Assembly (NCBI GenBank): GCA_947471745.1
Contig: CANJKZ010000952.1
Coordinates: 1,470,001 to 1,534,000, forward strand
Source of the DNA: Closterium sp. Naga37s-1
Taxonomy: Eukaryota; Streptophyta; Zygnematophyceae; Desmidiales; Closteriaceae
Direction: 5' to 3'
Length of the DNA stretch: 64,000 nt
The notes beneath the pieces are model-generated. The model saw only the letters and a program-made list of their open reading frames with translations. It searched no databases and was not told the origin of the DNA. A program made the translations under genes and the position numbers. Positions 12,212 through 23,559 of this stretch are shown in pieces (position 1 is the stretch's first letter; every line of letters begins with the position of its first letter).

Positions 12212-12340
12212 TGTCGAGACTAGAACGGGTGAAAAGATTGACTAAGGGAAACGAGATACAAGAGGATATAGCTAACCCTAGGAATATGAAATGGTACACC
12301 TAGACTAACAAAAACTAAACATATAAAATATATGTTGACA
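12212..12340 (-). repeat. 5' LTR of element C (no partner)
   Basis: 129 bp, TGTCGAGACTAGAACG...AAATATATGTTGACA in plus-strand view. It resembles the D LTRs only in parts (for example CCTAGACTAACAAA and the TTGACA end), so it is a separate subfamily. Immediately after it, at 12341, sequence begins in the middle of an RT gene (GCCAGATCTGCTCG), which matches 6393 onward. No second copy of this LTR occurs in the window. Confidence 0.8.
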
Positions 12341-13738
12341 GCCAGATCTGCTCGTGCCGGCTCCCCTGAAGGAACGCGGTGGAAAAGTCCAAGGAGTGCA
12401 ACTCGTAGTCGCGCTGGGCTGCAATGTGCAGCAACACCCGAAGAGTACTCATCTTTGGGGTGGGAGCGAAGGTCTGGAAGAAGTCCACCCCCTCTCGCTG
12501 AATGAAGCCTCTCGCCACATAGCGCGCCTTGAACACTGGTGGTGATCTAGGCGGCCGCTTCACCTTGTAGAGCCATCGGCCACTGACGACGTTCGTCCCA
12601 GGTGGTGGGACTGCGTCGACGTAAGTGCCGATGGACCTATAAGATGCCATCCCTGCCTCCTCAGCTGCTATCCAGTACGAGGCCCAAGGTTTCGAGACCG
12701 CCTCAGCGTGAGTGCGAGGGATAGGGATGCCAAGAGCGTCTAGATCCCCCTCAGGGGCAAGCAGCAAGGCACAGAGATGAGGAACAGCGGCCGCAAGGAA
12801 ACCAAGCTCGAACTTCCTGTCCTCTAAGACCTCCAGGGGAAAGACAGGAGCACCCCCAGAGGACGGAGAACGAGCAAGGCCACTCACCAAGTGAGCGGCG
12901 TAGTCAAGGCGGTGGGAAGAGGCAAAGCCAGCGACAGTGGTAACAAGTGCTGAGACAGACGACAGGGGTGCAGTCGGGTGAGTGACCAACGCGGACAAAA
13001 CACGGGAGACGACAGGACAGGAGGCACGGAGGTAGTCGGACAACGGGTCGTGAAGCACTGTGAAGGACGACTCAGGAGGCTGTGGAAGGACTGGAGGAGG
13101 TGGAACTCGAGAGCGGAGAACAAGGTGAAACGGGCCGTCTGCACAGTAACGAGACCGACGGGGCTCTGGGGACACAGCACGACTGAGGGGAGAACGACGA
13201 GTCCACTGGGACGAGGAAAGGGACTGGACGGGGGGAACAGGAGGGGACTTTAGGGGACCACGGACCAAGCGTGCAGGTGCTGGGTCGGGCAGGTCGCGCA
13301 GTCGCAGTCGCCGCTGCTACGCCTCCTCTGGCGTCTGCTGCGACGGTACCTGTCCCTGCTACTGCTCCTGTGGCTCCTCCCCAGCCCTCTCCTGGTGCGG
13401 CTGCAGCTGAACCCGCTGCTGCGACCGGGCCTCCTGCGCGACCCTCTCCTGCTGCGGACGTGAATCCTCCTCTACTCTCTCTTGTTGTGTCTGCAACTGC
13501 ACCTGCTGCTGCGGGCGGGACTCTTGCTCTACCCTCTCCTGCTGCGACCGGGACTCCTGCTCTACCCTCTCCGGGCGGGACTCCTCCTCTACTCTCAATT
13601 GCTGTGTCTACAACTGCACCTCCTGTTGTGGCTCCTCCTCTACTCTCTCCTGCTGTGTCTGCAACTGCACCTCCTGCTGTGGCTCGTCGTCTACTCTCTC
13701 CTGCCGCTGCGACTGAGACTGCTCCTGCTCCTGCTACG

Positions 13739-13769
<31 letters not shown>

Positions 13770-14246
13770 TGCCCTCTCAAACCGCTCACGCTCCTCCCTC
13801 TCCAACCGAAGGAGACGCTGCTCACGGGTCAGGAAACGTACAGTGCGCGTTGTAGGCGCCACAGTGCCAGTGCCTCCAGCTCCAGCACCCCCAGAACCAG
13901 CACCTCCACCACCGACACCCCCAGGGCCTCCAGTACCTCCCGCAGGAACACCTCCAGGCTCCGCAACAACCGGCCGCAGAGAAGAACGAGGAGGGAACTG
14001 CGGGACAGACGGGAAGCCAGGGGGTGACGCTGGGCGAGGCCGCCGACTCGAGGCTGCCGTGTCCTCCACGGAAGTGACCTCCACGCCCACAACCCCTGCA
14101 CCCCCAGAGCCGACAGCACCAGCTCCTGCAGCCCCAGTACCCTCACCCTCCGCAACTGCACCTCCTGCACACCTCGACACGACAGGGACTGGACGCTGCG
14201 GGGGGGACGACTGCGGAGTGACGTGCGACACACCTGACGGGGCAGG
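12341..14246 (-). pseudogene. Element D RT N-terminal part and Gln-rich linker
   Basis: A single minus-strand frame, nearly identical to the 6393-8168 region, containing the Gly/Pro linker, a Gln/Glu repeat block (about 13360-13790) and RT up to the SLHEQIWL-type segment, where it is cut by the C LTR. In-frame TAGs are at 13317-13319, 13359-13361, 13608-13610, 13734-13736 and 13758-13760; at 13359 and 13608 the C copy has CAG, and 13734 and 13758 lie in a poly-Gln stretch. A G-run near 14247-14256 shifts the frame relative to integrase. Confidence 0.85.
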
Positions 14247-15640
14247 ACGCGAAGGGGGGGGGGGCTACCGGGGCGACTGGGGGAGGCTCAAGGGTGAGGA
14301 ACAGCGGGGGGGGAAAGACCTCAGTACCTCGGTGGGGGCGACTCCTGTAGTAGCAGACAGGCTCGTAGAACGTGACGTCCTGAGAAGCGTAGAACACCCA
14401 GCCGAAGGCGTCCAACGGGAAGCCAAGAAAGACGCAGGCACGAGTGCGCGGAGACAACTTGTTCGCGCCAGGGGCGCGAACGTGAGCCAGAGAACCCTAG
14501 ACACGGAAGTCGGCTGCTACGCCCGGAGAACCTGTCCAAAGGGAGACTGGCGTCACCCGTGGCCGTGCGTCACTCGGCCACAGGTTCAGCTGGTGCGTGG
14601 CGTAGCGGACTGCCTGAGGCCACAAGAACTGAGGGGGACCGGCATGGCACATGGAGGTCCGGGCAACGTCCATGACCAGGCCGATGCGTCGCTCGGCTAC
14701 CCCGTTCTGCTGCGGCGAGGCTGGTGGCGTGTAAGACTGGATGATCTCCCGACCCTGACAGAACGTCTCCAGGCGAGTGGACGAAAACTCACCACCACGG
14801 TCCGAGTGTAGGCGAAGCCCACACAGGCCCTGGGCGCCACCCCACGCTAGTAGCCACGGCTCGAGGACGGTAGGCACGTCGGCCTTCCGTCGCAAGGGGA
14901 AAACCGTGGTGTAGCGGGAGTAGTCGTCCACCACAATCAGGACATCCAAGTGCAGGGTCTGGAAGGGAGCCGTGGTGGGGGTGAACGAGGAGGAGTGAGG
15001 GGCAGCGCGCTGCCGACCCTCGACGCAAGGAGTGCGCGGCGGCGCAGGTGAGCGGGGAAGCGGTGCAAGCGACGCTGGGAGACCTGAGACCAGACGGTAA
15101 CGTGCCATCCTACTGAGATGTGGGAACGACGGGTGACCTAGACGGTGGTGCTAGAGGACCGACGGGTGGGTGAGGGACCGACAGTCACACGACACAGCAG
15201 CTACCTGACCTGACCTGACCTGGCCTGACCCAGTGTGGTGGGACCTAGTGTGTAGTGAGTACAGACCAGAGCCCGGCTCCCTTTGAAAAGTGGCCAGAGG
15301 GGCCCCAGTGGTACCGACTGTTCAGGAGGCAACAGGCTCGTCGACTGGGAAGGTAGTGACTACACCTAGGTCGTGGAGGTGACTGACACCCACCAGGTTC
15401 CTGGAGAACGAGGGGGTGTAGTAACCTGTGAGGAACCCAGAGGGAGCCGCCGGACACGGGAGAGTGGTGTTGCTGCGGGCAACTACAGGTCCCACAGAGG
15501 GGTCAGCCAAGGCGACAATGACTGGAGTGCGTAGTGGTGTGAGGTCAGTACAGTCGCGAAAGAAACAGCTGGACGCTCCAGAGTCTAGGGTGAAGGAAAG
15601 CTGTGCAGTCTGTGAGGTCGCACCCGAACCAGCTACAAAG
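14247..15640 (-). pseudogene. Element D protease and integrase
   Basis: Homologous to 8230-9640 of C. The protease core (SGASSCFFRDC) is at about 15555-15590 and integrase acidic motifs HSDRGGEF and VAERRIG are near 14785-14810 and 14680-14700. Lesions: TAG at 15151-15153 and at 14497-14499, both where C has TGG (Trp); loss of about eight codons at 14380-14400 (the stretch between WVFY and ASQDV); and about 50 bp missing near 14940 between the first integrase Asp region and the upstream LHLDV segment. Frame changes occur in the protease-to-integrase spacer. Non-functional. Confidence 0.8.
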
Positions 15641-16076
15641 GCTGGTGCTAGACTAGTGGTAGCTGCAGCTCCTACACAAAGACCCTCAGAGGTGCTTGGA
15701 CTGGAAACAACACACGCACCAAAACTGGAAACACAGGTCTCTACTCGTGCAGCCGGGAACGGTCCTAGACCAGGTAGGTAAGACTCAACTGGTGCAGCAG
15801 TGCGCTGGCGAAGTCGCGAGGGCCTGTGCGGTGTAATAGCGTGGGGACCAAAACGCTCACGGTGGAGGTCGTCGAGTCGACGGTAGCAGCTGGACGCAGA
15901 GTGGTCAGGACTCCAGGAGGTAGTGCCAGCACCAGGGCCCGGAACGCGCAGGGGCCGATGTCTCGCCCACTGCTAGCTGAGCCACTGCTGGGGGGTCCAC
16001 ACTTTGGACCCGCAGGTCCCCACTGCCGGGAGTGCTGCGGCTGGCCCTGTTGCTGTAGAACTCTAGTACACGCCAT
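15641..16076 (-). pseudogene. Element D short N-terminus lacking the capsid domain
   Basis: A minus-strand ATG at 16076-16074 opens MACTRVLQQQGQ, then Gln/Pro-rich sequence and a weak counterpart of the Cys/His region (RERFGPHAI compared with RAQFGPTRT of C) before protease. There is no equivalent of the ~200-codon capsid domain of C, G, I and O. The opening resembles the first codons of E (MATSTVLRQRQP), which is also capsid-less. Either the domain was deleted in a common ancestor of D and E, or this lineage uses Gag supplied in trans; the sequence does not decide. Confidence 0.55.
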
Positions 16077-17252
16077 GTGAGTAGCTAGAAACGGGGGGGG
16101 GGGGGGGGGGGGGGATGCGCTGGCGGTAGCCTAAGCTGCTGCTGGTGCGCTGGGGGCAGCCAGTGCTGCTGCTGGTTCTGCTGGGGGCAGCCTACGCTGC
16201 TGCTGGTTCTGCTGGGGGCAGCCCACGCTGCTGCTGGTTCTGCTGGCGGTAGCCAAAGCTGCTGCTGGTGCGCTGGGGGCAGCCTGTGCTGCTGCTGGTT
16301 CTGCTGGGGCCAGCATACGCTGCTGCTGGTTCTGCTGGGGGCAGCCTAAGATGCTGCTAGTGCTGCTGGGGGCAGCCTAAGCTGCTGCTGGTTCTGCTGG
16401 GGCAGCCTAAGCTGCTGCTGGACAGGTTGGGCTGCTGGACAGGTGGGGCTGCTGCTCAGGTGGGGCTGCTGGACAGGTGGGGCTGCTGGACAGGTGGGGC
16501 AGCTGGACAGGTGGGGCTGCTGGACAGTTGGGGCTGCTGGATATGTGGGGCTACTGGCGCATTTCTAGCAGCTGCTGGCACTGCTAGGACGGTTCTAGCG
16601 GCTGCTGGCGCTGCTAGCACGTTTCTAGCGGCTGCTGGCGCTTCTAGCACGTTTCTAGCGGCTGCTGGCGCTGCTATGACGGTTCTAGCAGGTCTGGGGC
16701 GGCGGATTTCTGGTGTGGCGGCGGTTTTCTGCTTGTGGGGCGGCAGATCGCGGGTGAGGCGACGGCTAACAGACTGGGCGGCGGGTAAGGCAGCGGGTGG
16801 GGCCGCGTCTAACGGGTGGGGCGGCGGTTACGACGGTGGGGAACAGGTGGGGCGACGGGTCGCTCGTGCACGCGGATGCTGCTGTGCGTGCCTGCGACTA
16901 ACAACGGGGCCGCGGGGCCCGCTAACGAAGGGGCCTCGGGGCCCACGGTCGAAAGGCCGCGGGGCCCGCTAACGAAGGGTCGCGGGGCCCGCTAACGAAA
17001 GGATGTGGGGCCCGTTAACTAACTGCCGCGACGGGTGACGGGTGACGGGAAAAAAAATAGGAAAACTGGCCGCGATCGACGGGGGGAAACGAGCGACGGG
17101 CGACGGGCGACGGGGGGTGGGGGGGGGGGGGGGGGGTCTACTGGCGACAGGGCCTAAGGTAAGCGCGGGACGCGACTAGGTGGGCCCATAGCTTAGTCGA
17201 GCGATTTTTCCTAAGGGGAAAATCTCGCTAGGGTTAACCTAGCTCTATGCCA
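16077..17252 (-). other. Element D leader
   Basis: This 1.2 kb contains a run of 22 G (16093-16114), GCTGCTGCTGGTTCTGCTGG-type repeats (16130-16440), GGACAGGTGGGGCTGCT repeats (16430-16550), TTCTAGCGGCTGCTGGCG repeats (16560-16690), GGGGCCCGCTAACGAAGG repeats (16910-17010) and a second long G run (17110-17136). Just inside the primer-binding site (TAGCTCTATGCCA, 17240-17252) lies an imperfect hairpin, AGCGATTTTTCC/GGGGAAAATCTCGCT (about 17199-17230). No coding function is supported. Confidence 0.55.
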
Positions 17253-17384
17253 TGTCACAATATAAAAGTGAACTATGGAATGAAACATACAGCAAGATAT
17301 ATTCGGTGAACCCTAACATAACCCTAGGTCAAGAAATGTACACCTAGACTAACAAATATAAGCTATAAATTATATAGCTTGACA
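17253..17384 (-). repeat. 5' LTR of element D
   Basis: 132 bp, TGTCACAATATAAAAG...TATATAGCTTGACA, matching 4798-4929 with about eight differences. It is followed by TSD GGCCA at 17385-17389. Confidence 0.85.
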
Positions 17385-19803
17385 GGCCACTAGTACTGTC
17401 CTACGTCAGCGGCAACCGAGTGTGCAGGAGTCTCTCTCGCCGCAGCAGCTTCGCGAGTAGGCTATCTGGCGGGGCAGTCCCGGTGGTGGAGCTAGCTGTT
17501 CTGGTCGGCAGAAGCCGCTTTTGCCACAGCAGCGTCGTGAGTGGGCTGTCCGGTGGGGTGCTACTACTGGAGGTACCTGTGAGTCTACTCCCGCTGGTAG
17601 TGCCGCTAGTAGACGCGGAGGTTCTGAGGGTGGACAGCGGCAGCAGCAGCGTCCGCTGGAGACTCTCTCCCCGCAGCAGCTTCGTGAGTGGGCTGTCCGG
17701 TGGGGCAGCCCCGGTGGCGGAGGGTTCCGGGGTACTCGTACTGGGGGTGTAGAGGCACCTGGTGTCGTAGAGGCTACTAGTCTCCGTGCGTGTGACTCAG
17801 CTAGCGCAGAGGCAGAGCCTGAGGAGGCCTTACACACTTTTACTCTCGACTCAGGCGCGTCTCGTTGCTTCTTCCGCGACTGCACCACAGTCACACCGCT
17901 CACAGTCCATATCCCTGTCACACTGGCCGACCCCTCTGGGGGCCCGGTAGTCGCGCCTAGCGCCACTGTTCTCCCTTGTCCGGCGGCCCCTTCCGGCCTC
18001 CTCACAGGTCTCCACCTCCCCTCGTTCGCTAAGAACTTGGTGGCTACCTCTGTCTTCCAGGACCAGTGGGTCACTGTCACCCAGCCTGGAGGCGAGCTCG
18101 TGGCGATCTGTACGGACTCGCCCAAACTGGTGAGCACCTCGCCACGTTCACTCGGAGGCCTGGGTCTGGCCTGTACACACTGACCACTGAGTCTGCACTG
18201 GTAGCTGAGTCAGGTCAGGTAGCCGCGTCGGTTGAGGTCGCTTCGTCTTGTTCGTGTCGTCTCCTCACGCACCAGACTCTCCTCTGGCACCACCGTCTTG
18301 GCCACCCCTCCTTGCCATGCCTGCATGGCATGCACTCCCGTCTCCTTGTGTCTGGTCTCCCCATGTTCTTGCCCCCGCTTCCGAGGTCGCTTGCACCGCC
18401 CTGCCTTCCCTGCGTCGAGGGGCGGCAGCGCGCCGCTCCTCACTTCTCCTCGTTTCCTCCTACCAATGCTCCTTTGCAGACCCTGCACATGGACGTGTGG
18501 GGCCCCGCCTGCGTCACTGGACATGGTGGCGAGCGCTACTTTCTGCTGGTTGTAGACGACTACACACGCAACACCGCGGTCTTCCCCTTGCAGAGCAAGG
18601 CGGATGTCCGCGGTGTCTTGATCTGTTGGATCCGCGCTGTCCGTCTCCAGCTTCGCGCTCGGTTCCGTGAGGACCTCCCAGTCCTGCGGCTGCACTCTAA
18701 CCGAGGTGGTGAGTTTTGCTCCCGCCTCCTCGAGGACTTCTGTGTTGCTGAGGGCATCGTCCTGTCGTACACGCTTCCGGCCTCTCCACAGCAGAATGGG
18801 ATTGCGGAGCGCCGCATTGGTCTAGTCATGGAGGTTGCTCGCACCTCCATGGTCCATGCGGCTTCTCCCCATTTTCTGTGGTCGTTTGCGGTCCGATACG
18901 CCGCTAAGCAGCTCAACCGCTGGCCCCGTGTCTCCCACCCGGAGACCTCCCCCACTTTGCGGTGGACGGGCGAGGTTGGTGATGCGTCGGCGTTTCGGGT
19001 CTGGGGTTCCCTCTCTCTTGTCCGCGATTTGCCTGCGGGCAAGCTCTCTCCACGCACTCTTCGGTGCGTGTTCCTTGGCTTTCCCACCGACGCACCGCCC
19101 TGACAGTTTTACCACCCGGGCTCTCGTCGTGTGCTGTCCTCCCGCGACGTCACCTTTGACATGTCCTTCTGCTTCTACCGTCTTCACCCCCACCGCAGTT
19201 CCCCGGTACCCCTCCCGCCTCTCTCCCTGGTGGACGACCCCCCCCCCCAGTAGCCCCCCTCCCTCCTCCCGGTCCCGCTCCCTCAGGTGTGTCTCAGGTA
19301 GACCCACCCCCCTTGGTTGAACCTTTGGAGGTCTCCTCAGACACCTCTGGCCTAGCTGAGGGGGGTGACCCGACTCCTGCTGCCACAGTGACCCCTCGCC
19401 GCTCTGCACCCTTGGCTGTCCCTCCTGGGTTTCCGCCTCGACCGTCTTCACCGCCGCTGCAGCCTGTCGCTGTGGACGCTGGTGCTGCAGGAGGTGGTAC
19501 CACTGGGGGTGCTGGTTCTGGGGGTGTTGAGTGTCCTCTGGGTACAGGAAATACTGGAGGTACTGGTGCTGGTGGTCCTGCTACGAGTCGGCAGGAGGCT
19601 CTCTCGCCGGAGCGGCTGCGCGAGTGGGCTGCCCAGTGGGGCAGTCCTGGTGGTGGAGCTAGCCGTCTTAGAGCTGGAGGTGCTGGGACTGCTGGAGCTG
19701 GACGTTCTGCTACTGGTGGTACTGTGGTTGCTCGTACTAGTGGCACTGGTGCACGTCGGCGGGCGACTCTCTCGCTGGAGCGGCTTCGCGAGTGGGCTGT
19801 ATG
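17385..19803 (+). pseudogene. Element E: capsid-less Copia protease and integrase
   Basis: This continues from the ATG at 4791. It lacks the capsid domain and carries three imperfect repeats of SPQQLREWAVRWG-type (17440-17720). Then come protease (TLDSGASRCFFRDC, 17845-17885), pre-integrase LLWHHRLGHPS (18285-18315), and integrase with DVWGPAC, HSNRGGEF and IAERRIG (18490-18830). In HSNRGGEF the second catalytic Asp is Asn (AAC). Other lesions: TAG at 17458-17460 and TGA at 19101-19103 at Trp positions, frame changes near 18060-18120, and a C-run at 19240-19250. Two more LREW repeats follow (19600-19800). RT is missing: at about 19803 the sequence runs into the hAT-like gene. Confidence 0.8.
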
Positions 19804-22495
19804 AATCTGCCAAGAGGAAGCGGACGACATACACCCAGCAGCGCTTGTGGGGCGCTCCACCACCTCGGAAACCGGATGTTCCGCGAAGCACTTCACCACC
19901 ACCATCCTCCCCAGCCGTGAAAACTTCGGACGCGGATGCGGAGTTTGCTTTGATGAAGCACCGCTACAACACCGACTGGTCGAAGCGGTTCCTGAAGCGG
20001 TTCTCGTGACACGCGGTAGGCCGTCTCTCAAATGCTCGGTTTGTGTGCTCTTTGGCGATCCTAACGCTAATACGAGCTACGGTAGCCGAGGTGAGGGTGG
20101 TAGAGATTTGCAGCTTGGGAGCATGCGTGCTCACATCGGCAGCACGGCTCACAAGGCGGCGCTGAAGGCAGAAAGCGATGCTGAAGCTGCTAAGGCGCGG
20201 CAGGTGACTCTCACGCGGTGGCAGGCCACGTATTTTTCGACATGGCATCTCATACGATGTCTCCACATCTCCCATTTCGTCTGCAAGAAAGATGCACCGA
20301 TGGCGCTTTTCGTGCCGCTGTGCTGGTTCCTCGCCAATCTTCCTCCAAACGGAGGGTACGGATCGTACTACACAGAGTGAGTACAGTTAATGTTTTGGCG
20401 ATACCATTGTTTTTAATGCAGTTGTACATGCACGCATTGGCCTAACAAATCCCTCGTGTGATGGCATGCAGGTACGGAATCAAGCAACACCTCAGCACCA
20501 TCTCTACCCATTTGCTTGAGCGGCAACTTCAGCACATCCAGACTTCGCCGTGCCTCGGGATAAGCATTGACGAGAGCACCGATCGAGTCCACGGGAAACA
20601 CATGATCCTTTACGCCACATTCTTCGAAGACACGGCGGTCGTCACCGAGTTTGTCACTCTCCTTTCTGTGGAACGCACTGACGCTGCGTCGCTTACCTCT
20701 GTGCTGTTGCAGTACTTGAGACAGGTCGGCATCGACTTGCAGAAGATCGTCGCGATCGCCACTGACGGAGCTTCCGTCATGGTTGGTTCACAGAGCGGTG
20801 TTTATGTCCGTCTGAGGACAGAGATTGAGCATCTCGCGTCCACTCACTGCATCGCCCATTGATGAGCAGATTACATTTTCCTTCCACGATACTATACATT
20901 GCGTCACAGTTGGTTGCTCAATCCTAACAAGATGCACCACTTTGTCGCAGGGAGGCTTTGGCAGCCAAGGAAGCGGCGCTTCAAGTGCCCGAGCTCAACA
21001 TCGTCGACGACGTTGTCCGCGGTGTGGCGGACATGCTCGGCAGGAGTCACGTGAAGAATAAGCGCTTCATGCAGCTGCAGCTCATATTCCGTCAAACGAA
21101 CCTGGAGGCGCAGGGGATTCATGATGTCAGATGGCTCTCAAGGGGTGAAGCCATCCATCGGCTACTTGAAGTGTTGCCAGCTGCCATGCTCGCGCTGAAG
21201 GAGTACTCCGCCACTTTGTGGGAGGTGGTAACTTCCTTCAAATTTCAGTTCCTACTCTGATTTCTCGCGGACATCCTCAGCGAGCTCAACCACTTGAACA
21301 CAAGGTTTCAAGTGCGCCAGGTGAGTTGTCTCCCAAACGACTTGTGCCTGGCCTATGCCGTGGTGTCTGGCGGGTGTGTTATGAATTTCTTGTATTAACA
21401 TATCCTCCTCTGGTTTCTCTTTCTGCTTCCCAACCACAGGTGGACGTGACCCTCGTTGCGCACCTTGTGGAGCAAACTCTCATGCGCATCAGTTAGCGGT
21501 ACATCAATGTGCCACAAGGCCATGTGTTCGGGCACGGCGACAAGATGCATCTACCGGACTTCTTGAAGAAGCACGCTTTAGTCGACAAGCGCAGGATGCG
21601 TGCAGATGGCGTGGATGCTGACGGGAACCCTGCTAAAGAAGAGTTCATCCTTCATGAGAGGCGACTCGAAGGCCACAAAACTGCTGGCGACTTGCAGGCG
21701 TGCTATGCCCTTGCTGTGCAGTTCGCGCGTGGGATCAACAGTGAGCTGGCGTGGCGGATGGCGGACTTGCAAAACCTGGAAGGCACCAAGCTCTTCCAGT
21801 CCCATACCTACCTGGCTGACGACGACAGGCGAATGGCAGCATTCAAAAAGTGGCTTAAGCAGCTGGCTGCGCTCTTCTACGGGAAACTTCCTGGTTTGTT
21901 AACATTCAAACTGTTTTTGTGTGTTATGCATTCCCAGAATTGCAGGGATGTGGTTGTTATGGCGCCAATGGCACGCCTAGCTATCCCTGCATCAATCTTT
22001 ACTTGGTTAACATTCTCTCCGCTGTCCCATACCATCCCATGCCTTTGGAGTGTTGTTTCGGATTCCCCGTGTGCATGTCCTGCAGGATTCGATCTCAACA
22101 AAGCAATGACGGAGCTATGGATCTTCACTTCAACGATGCACTCGCAGCACCACAATGAAGACTTCAACCAAGCGCTCTCCAACACCCTTCGTGATGAAGA
22201 CACCAGCCGTCGTTCCTTCCCCAACATCATGAGGCTGTGGAAGGCAGTGGCAGTTCTTCCTCTCAGCACCGTTGAGTGCGAGAGGGGATTCTCAAAGCAG
22301 AACCTCATTAAGACGTGGGGACGAGGCACCATTGGAGATGCGAGCCTTGGAGCCCTCATGCGCTGCTCTCTTTTGGACTACGATGTGGACTGGTTTGATG
22401 TCGTCGCTGTTTTCCGGGGAGAGAAGAGCAGGCGCCCCGTTAGGGACTTCTCGGGCGTGATTCCAGGAGATCAGGAATTTGTAGACATTAGGTAG
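19804..22495 (+). pseudogene. hAT-like transposase gene with TTF-type zinc finger, five exons, decayed
   Basis: Five exons can be read: about 19804-20376, 20472-20862, 20951-21320, 21440-21893 and 22086-22495, with GT-AG introns of roughly 90-190 bp. Exon 1 has a TTF-like finger (CSVC...HIGSTAH). Exon 2 has the SIDESTD and IATDGASVMVGSQSGV motifs of the DUF4371/hAT class. Exon 5 has the C-terminal hAT dimerisation signature (LPLSTVECERGFSKQN). The product would be a DNA-binding transposase or a domesticated relative. Damage: a frame change near 20005-20020, TGA at 21258-21260, TAG at 21494-21496, and AT instead of GT at the exon 2 donor (about 20868). I saw no convincing terminal inverted repeats. 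Family call is firm; functional status as pseudogene is likely. Confidence 0.75.
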
Positions 22496-23383
22496 GGGGA
22501 GCACAGGCCCAACCAGAAGAGTAGGGAGTAATGCTTACCATGTAGTTAATGACTATCAATATGTGTAGTTGTTGTAGTTGTAGATGAGGACATCGGCCTA
22601 TGTAATCAATGCTATCTAATGGAAGGCACAGTATGGCCACACTAGTGCATGCTACACCAGTAACAGGGTAATTGGAAAAATATCCCTAAATCACCCTTTC
22701 ACAAACAGTGTGCAAAAAAAATTACCCTTGTGTGGACAGGGTGGACGAAACATGACCCTAGCAGTCAGGGTGCTGTCACCCTGGAACCCTGATACTTAAG
22801 TGTGCTATGAAACCAGAAATAGCCCCTGAGCACCACACCCTGAAAAAATCACAACCACACACGCACTGACACACACGTAGACACTGGCACACACGCAAAC
22901 AAGCACAGATACATACAGATACCGGTAATATACACGCAACCATCATGAATGGAATCTAGTTACTATTCATAAATCATCGCTAGCCTATCCCCTCTTTACC
23001 TTCCCTACACCCCTCCTTCCCTCCCTCCCTCATCTCCCTCCCAACCCCTCCCTCATCTCCGTTCTCCGCCAAACAAAATCAAAGAATGCAGCTCACACGC
23101 CCTGCACAAATCAAAATCAGAGAATGCAAAAGCAGAGGAGGTAAAGAAGGCACTAAAACATATAATGTAACTCACGTGCCCTGCGCGGAGGTCAAGCAGG
23201 AAACGCAACTCATATGTAGAAAGCACAAGCAAAGAGTACACCTCATAGCATTGCACAATAAAACAGAGAATGCAGCTCACACATGCACTAGAAATGAAAT
23301 AAGAACAATGAAAATGTATAATTCAATCAAAGACGAGCAATGGAACTTGGTATTAGTCGTGGCACCTCAGATTCTACGCCAGA
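22496..23383. other. Gene-free spacer after the hAT-like gene
   Basis: AT-richer sequence, including CA-rich stretches (22840-22920) and C/T-rich CCCTCC tracts (22985-23060). I see no coding sequence, LTR or RNA gene here. The 22660-22800 part has several AGGGT/ACCCT motifs in both orientations but no clean inverted repeat. Confidence 0.4.
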
Positions 23384-23559
23384 ATGATGCAATTCCTTGC
23401 AGCCACCCTCGTGTTCAGCTTCATCCTCACGTTCACACTCACTCTTGTACTCAATCTTGCACCACTCACACACGCACAAATACTATTAACTCTTAGGCAC
23501 ACTCAAAGAAACAAACATACAAATCTACACGCTCATTCTTGCACAAACTCTTGCACTCA

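Larger units (their letters stand above)
4798..17384 (-). mobile_element. Element D (with remains of nested element C), Copia, TSD GGCCA
   Basis: D is bounded by matching 132 bp LTRs (4798-4929 and 17253-17384) and by a perfect 5 bp target duplication GGCCA (4793-4797 and 17385-17389). The 12.6 kb interior contains two partial coding sets because another copy, C, lies inside: C's 5' LTR is at 12212-12340, but no matching C 3' LTR exists. By eye the two D LTRs differ at about 8 of 132 positions, the most diverged pair in the window, so D is comparatively old. The minus-strand order is 17253-17384 LTR, leader, gag-less N-terminus, PR, INT, RT fragment, C LTR, C leader, C Gag, PR, INT, RT/RNase H, 3' LTR. 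Confidence 0.85.

Noticed and set aside
5248-13760. A genetic code in which UAG means glutamine (known from some ulvophycean algae), suggested by many TAGs at Gln positions
   Set aside because: The intact G polyprotein uses CAG and has no internal TAG across 1974 codons, TAG also occurs at Trp positions, and the same copies have frameshifts; decay at methylated CHG sites explains it better.
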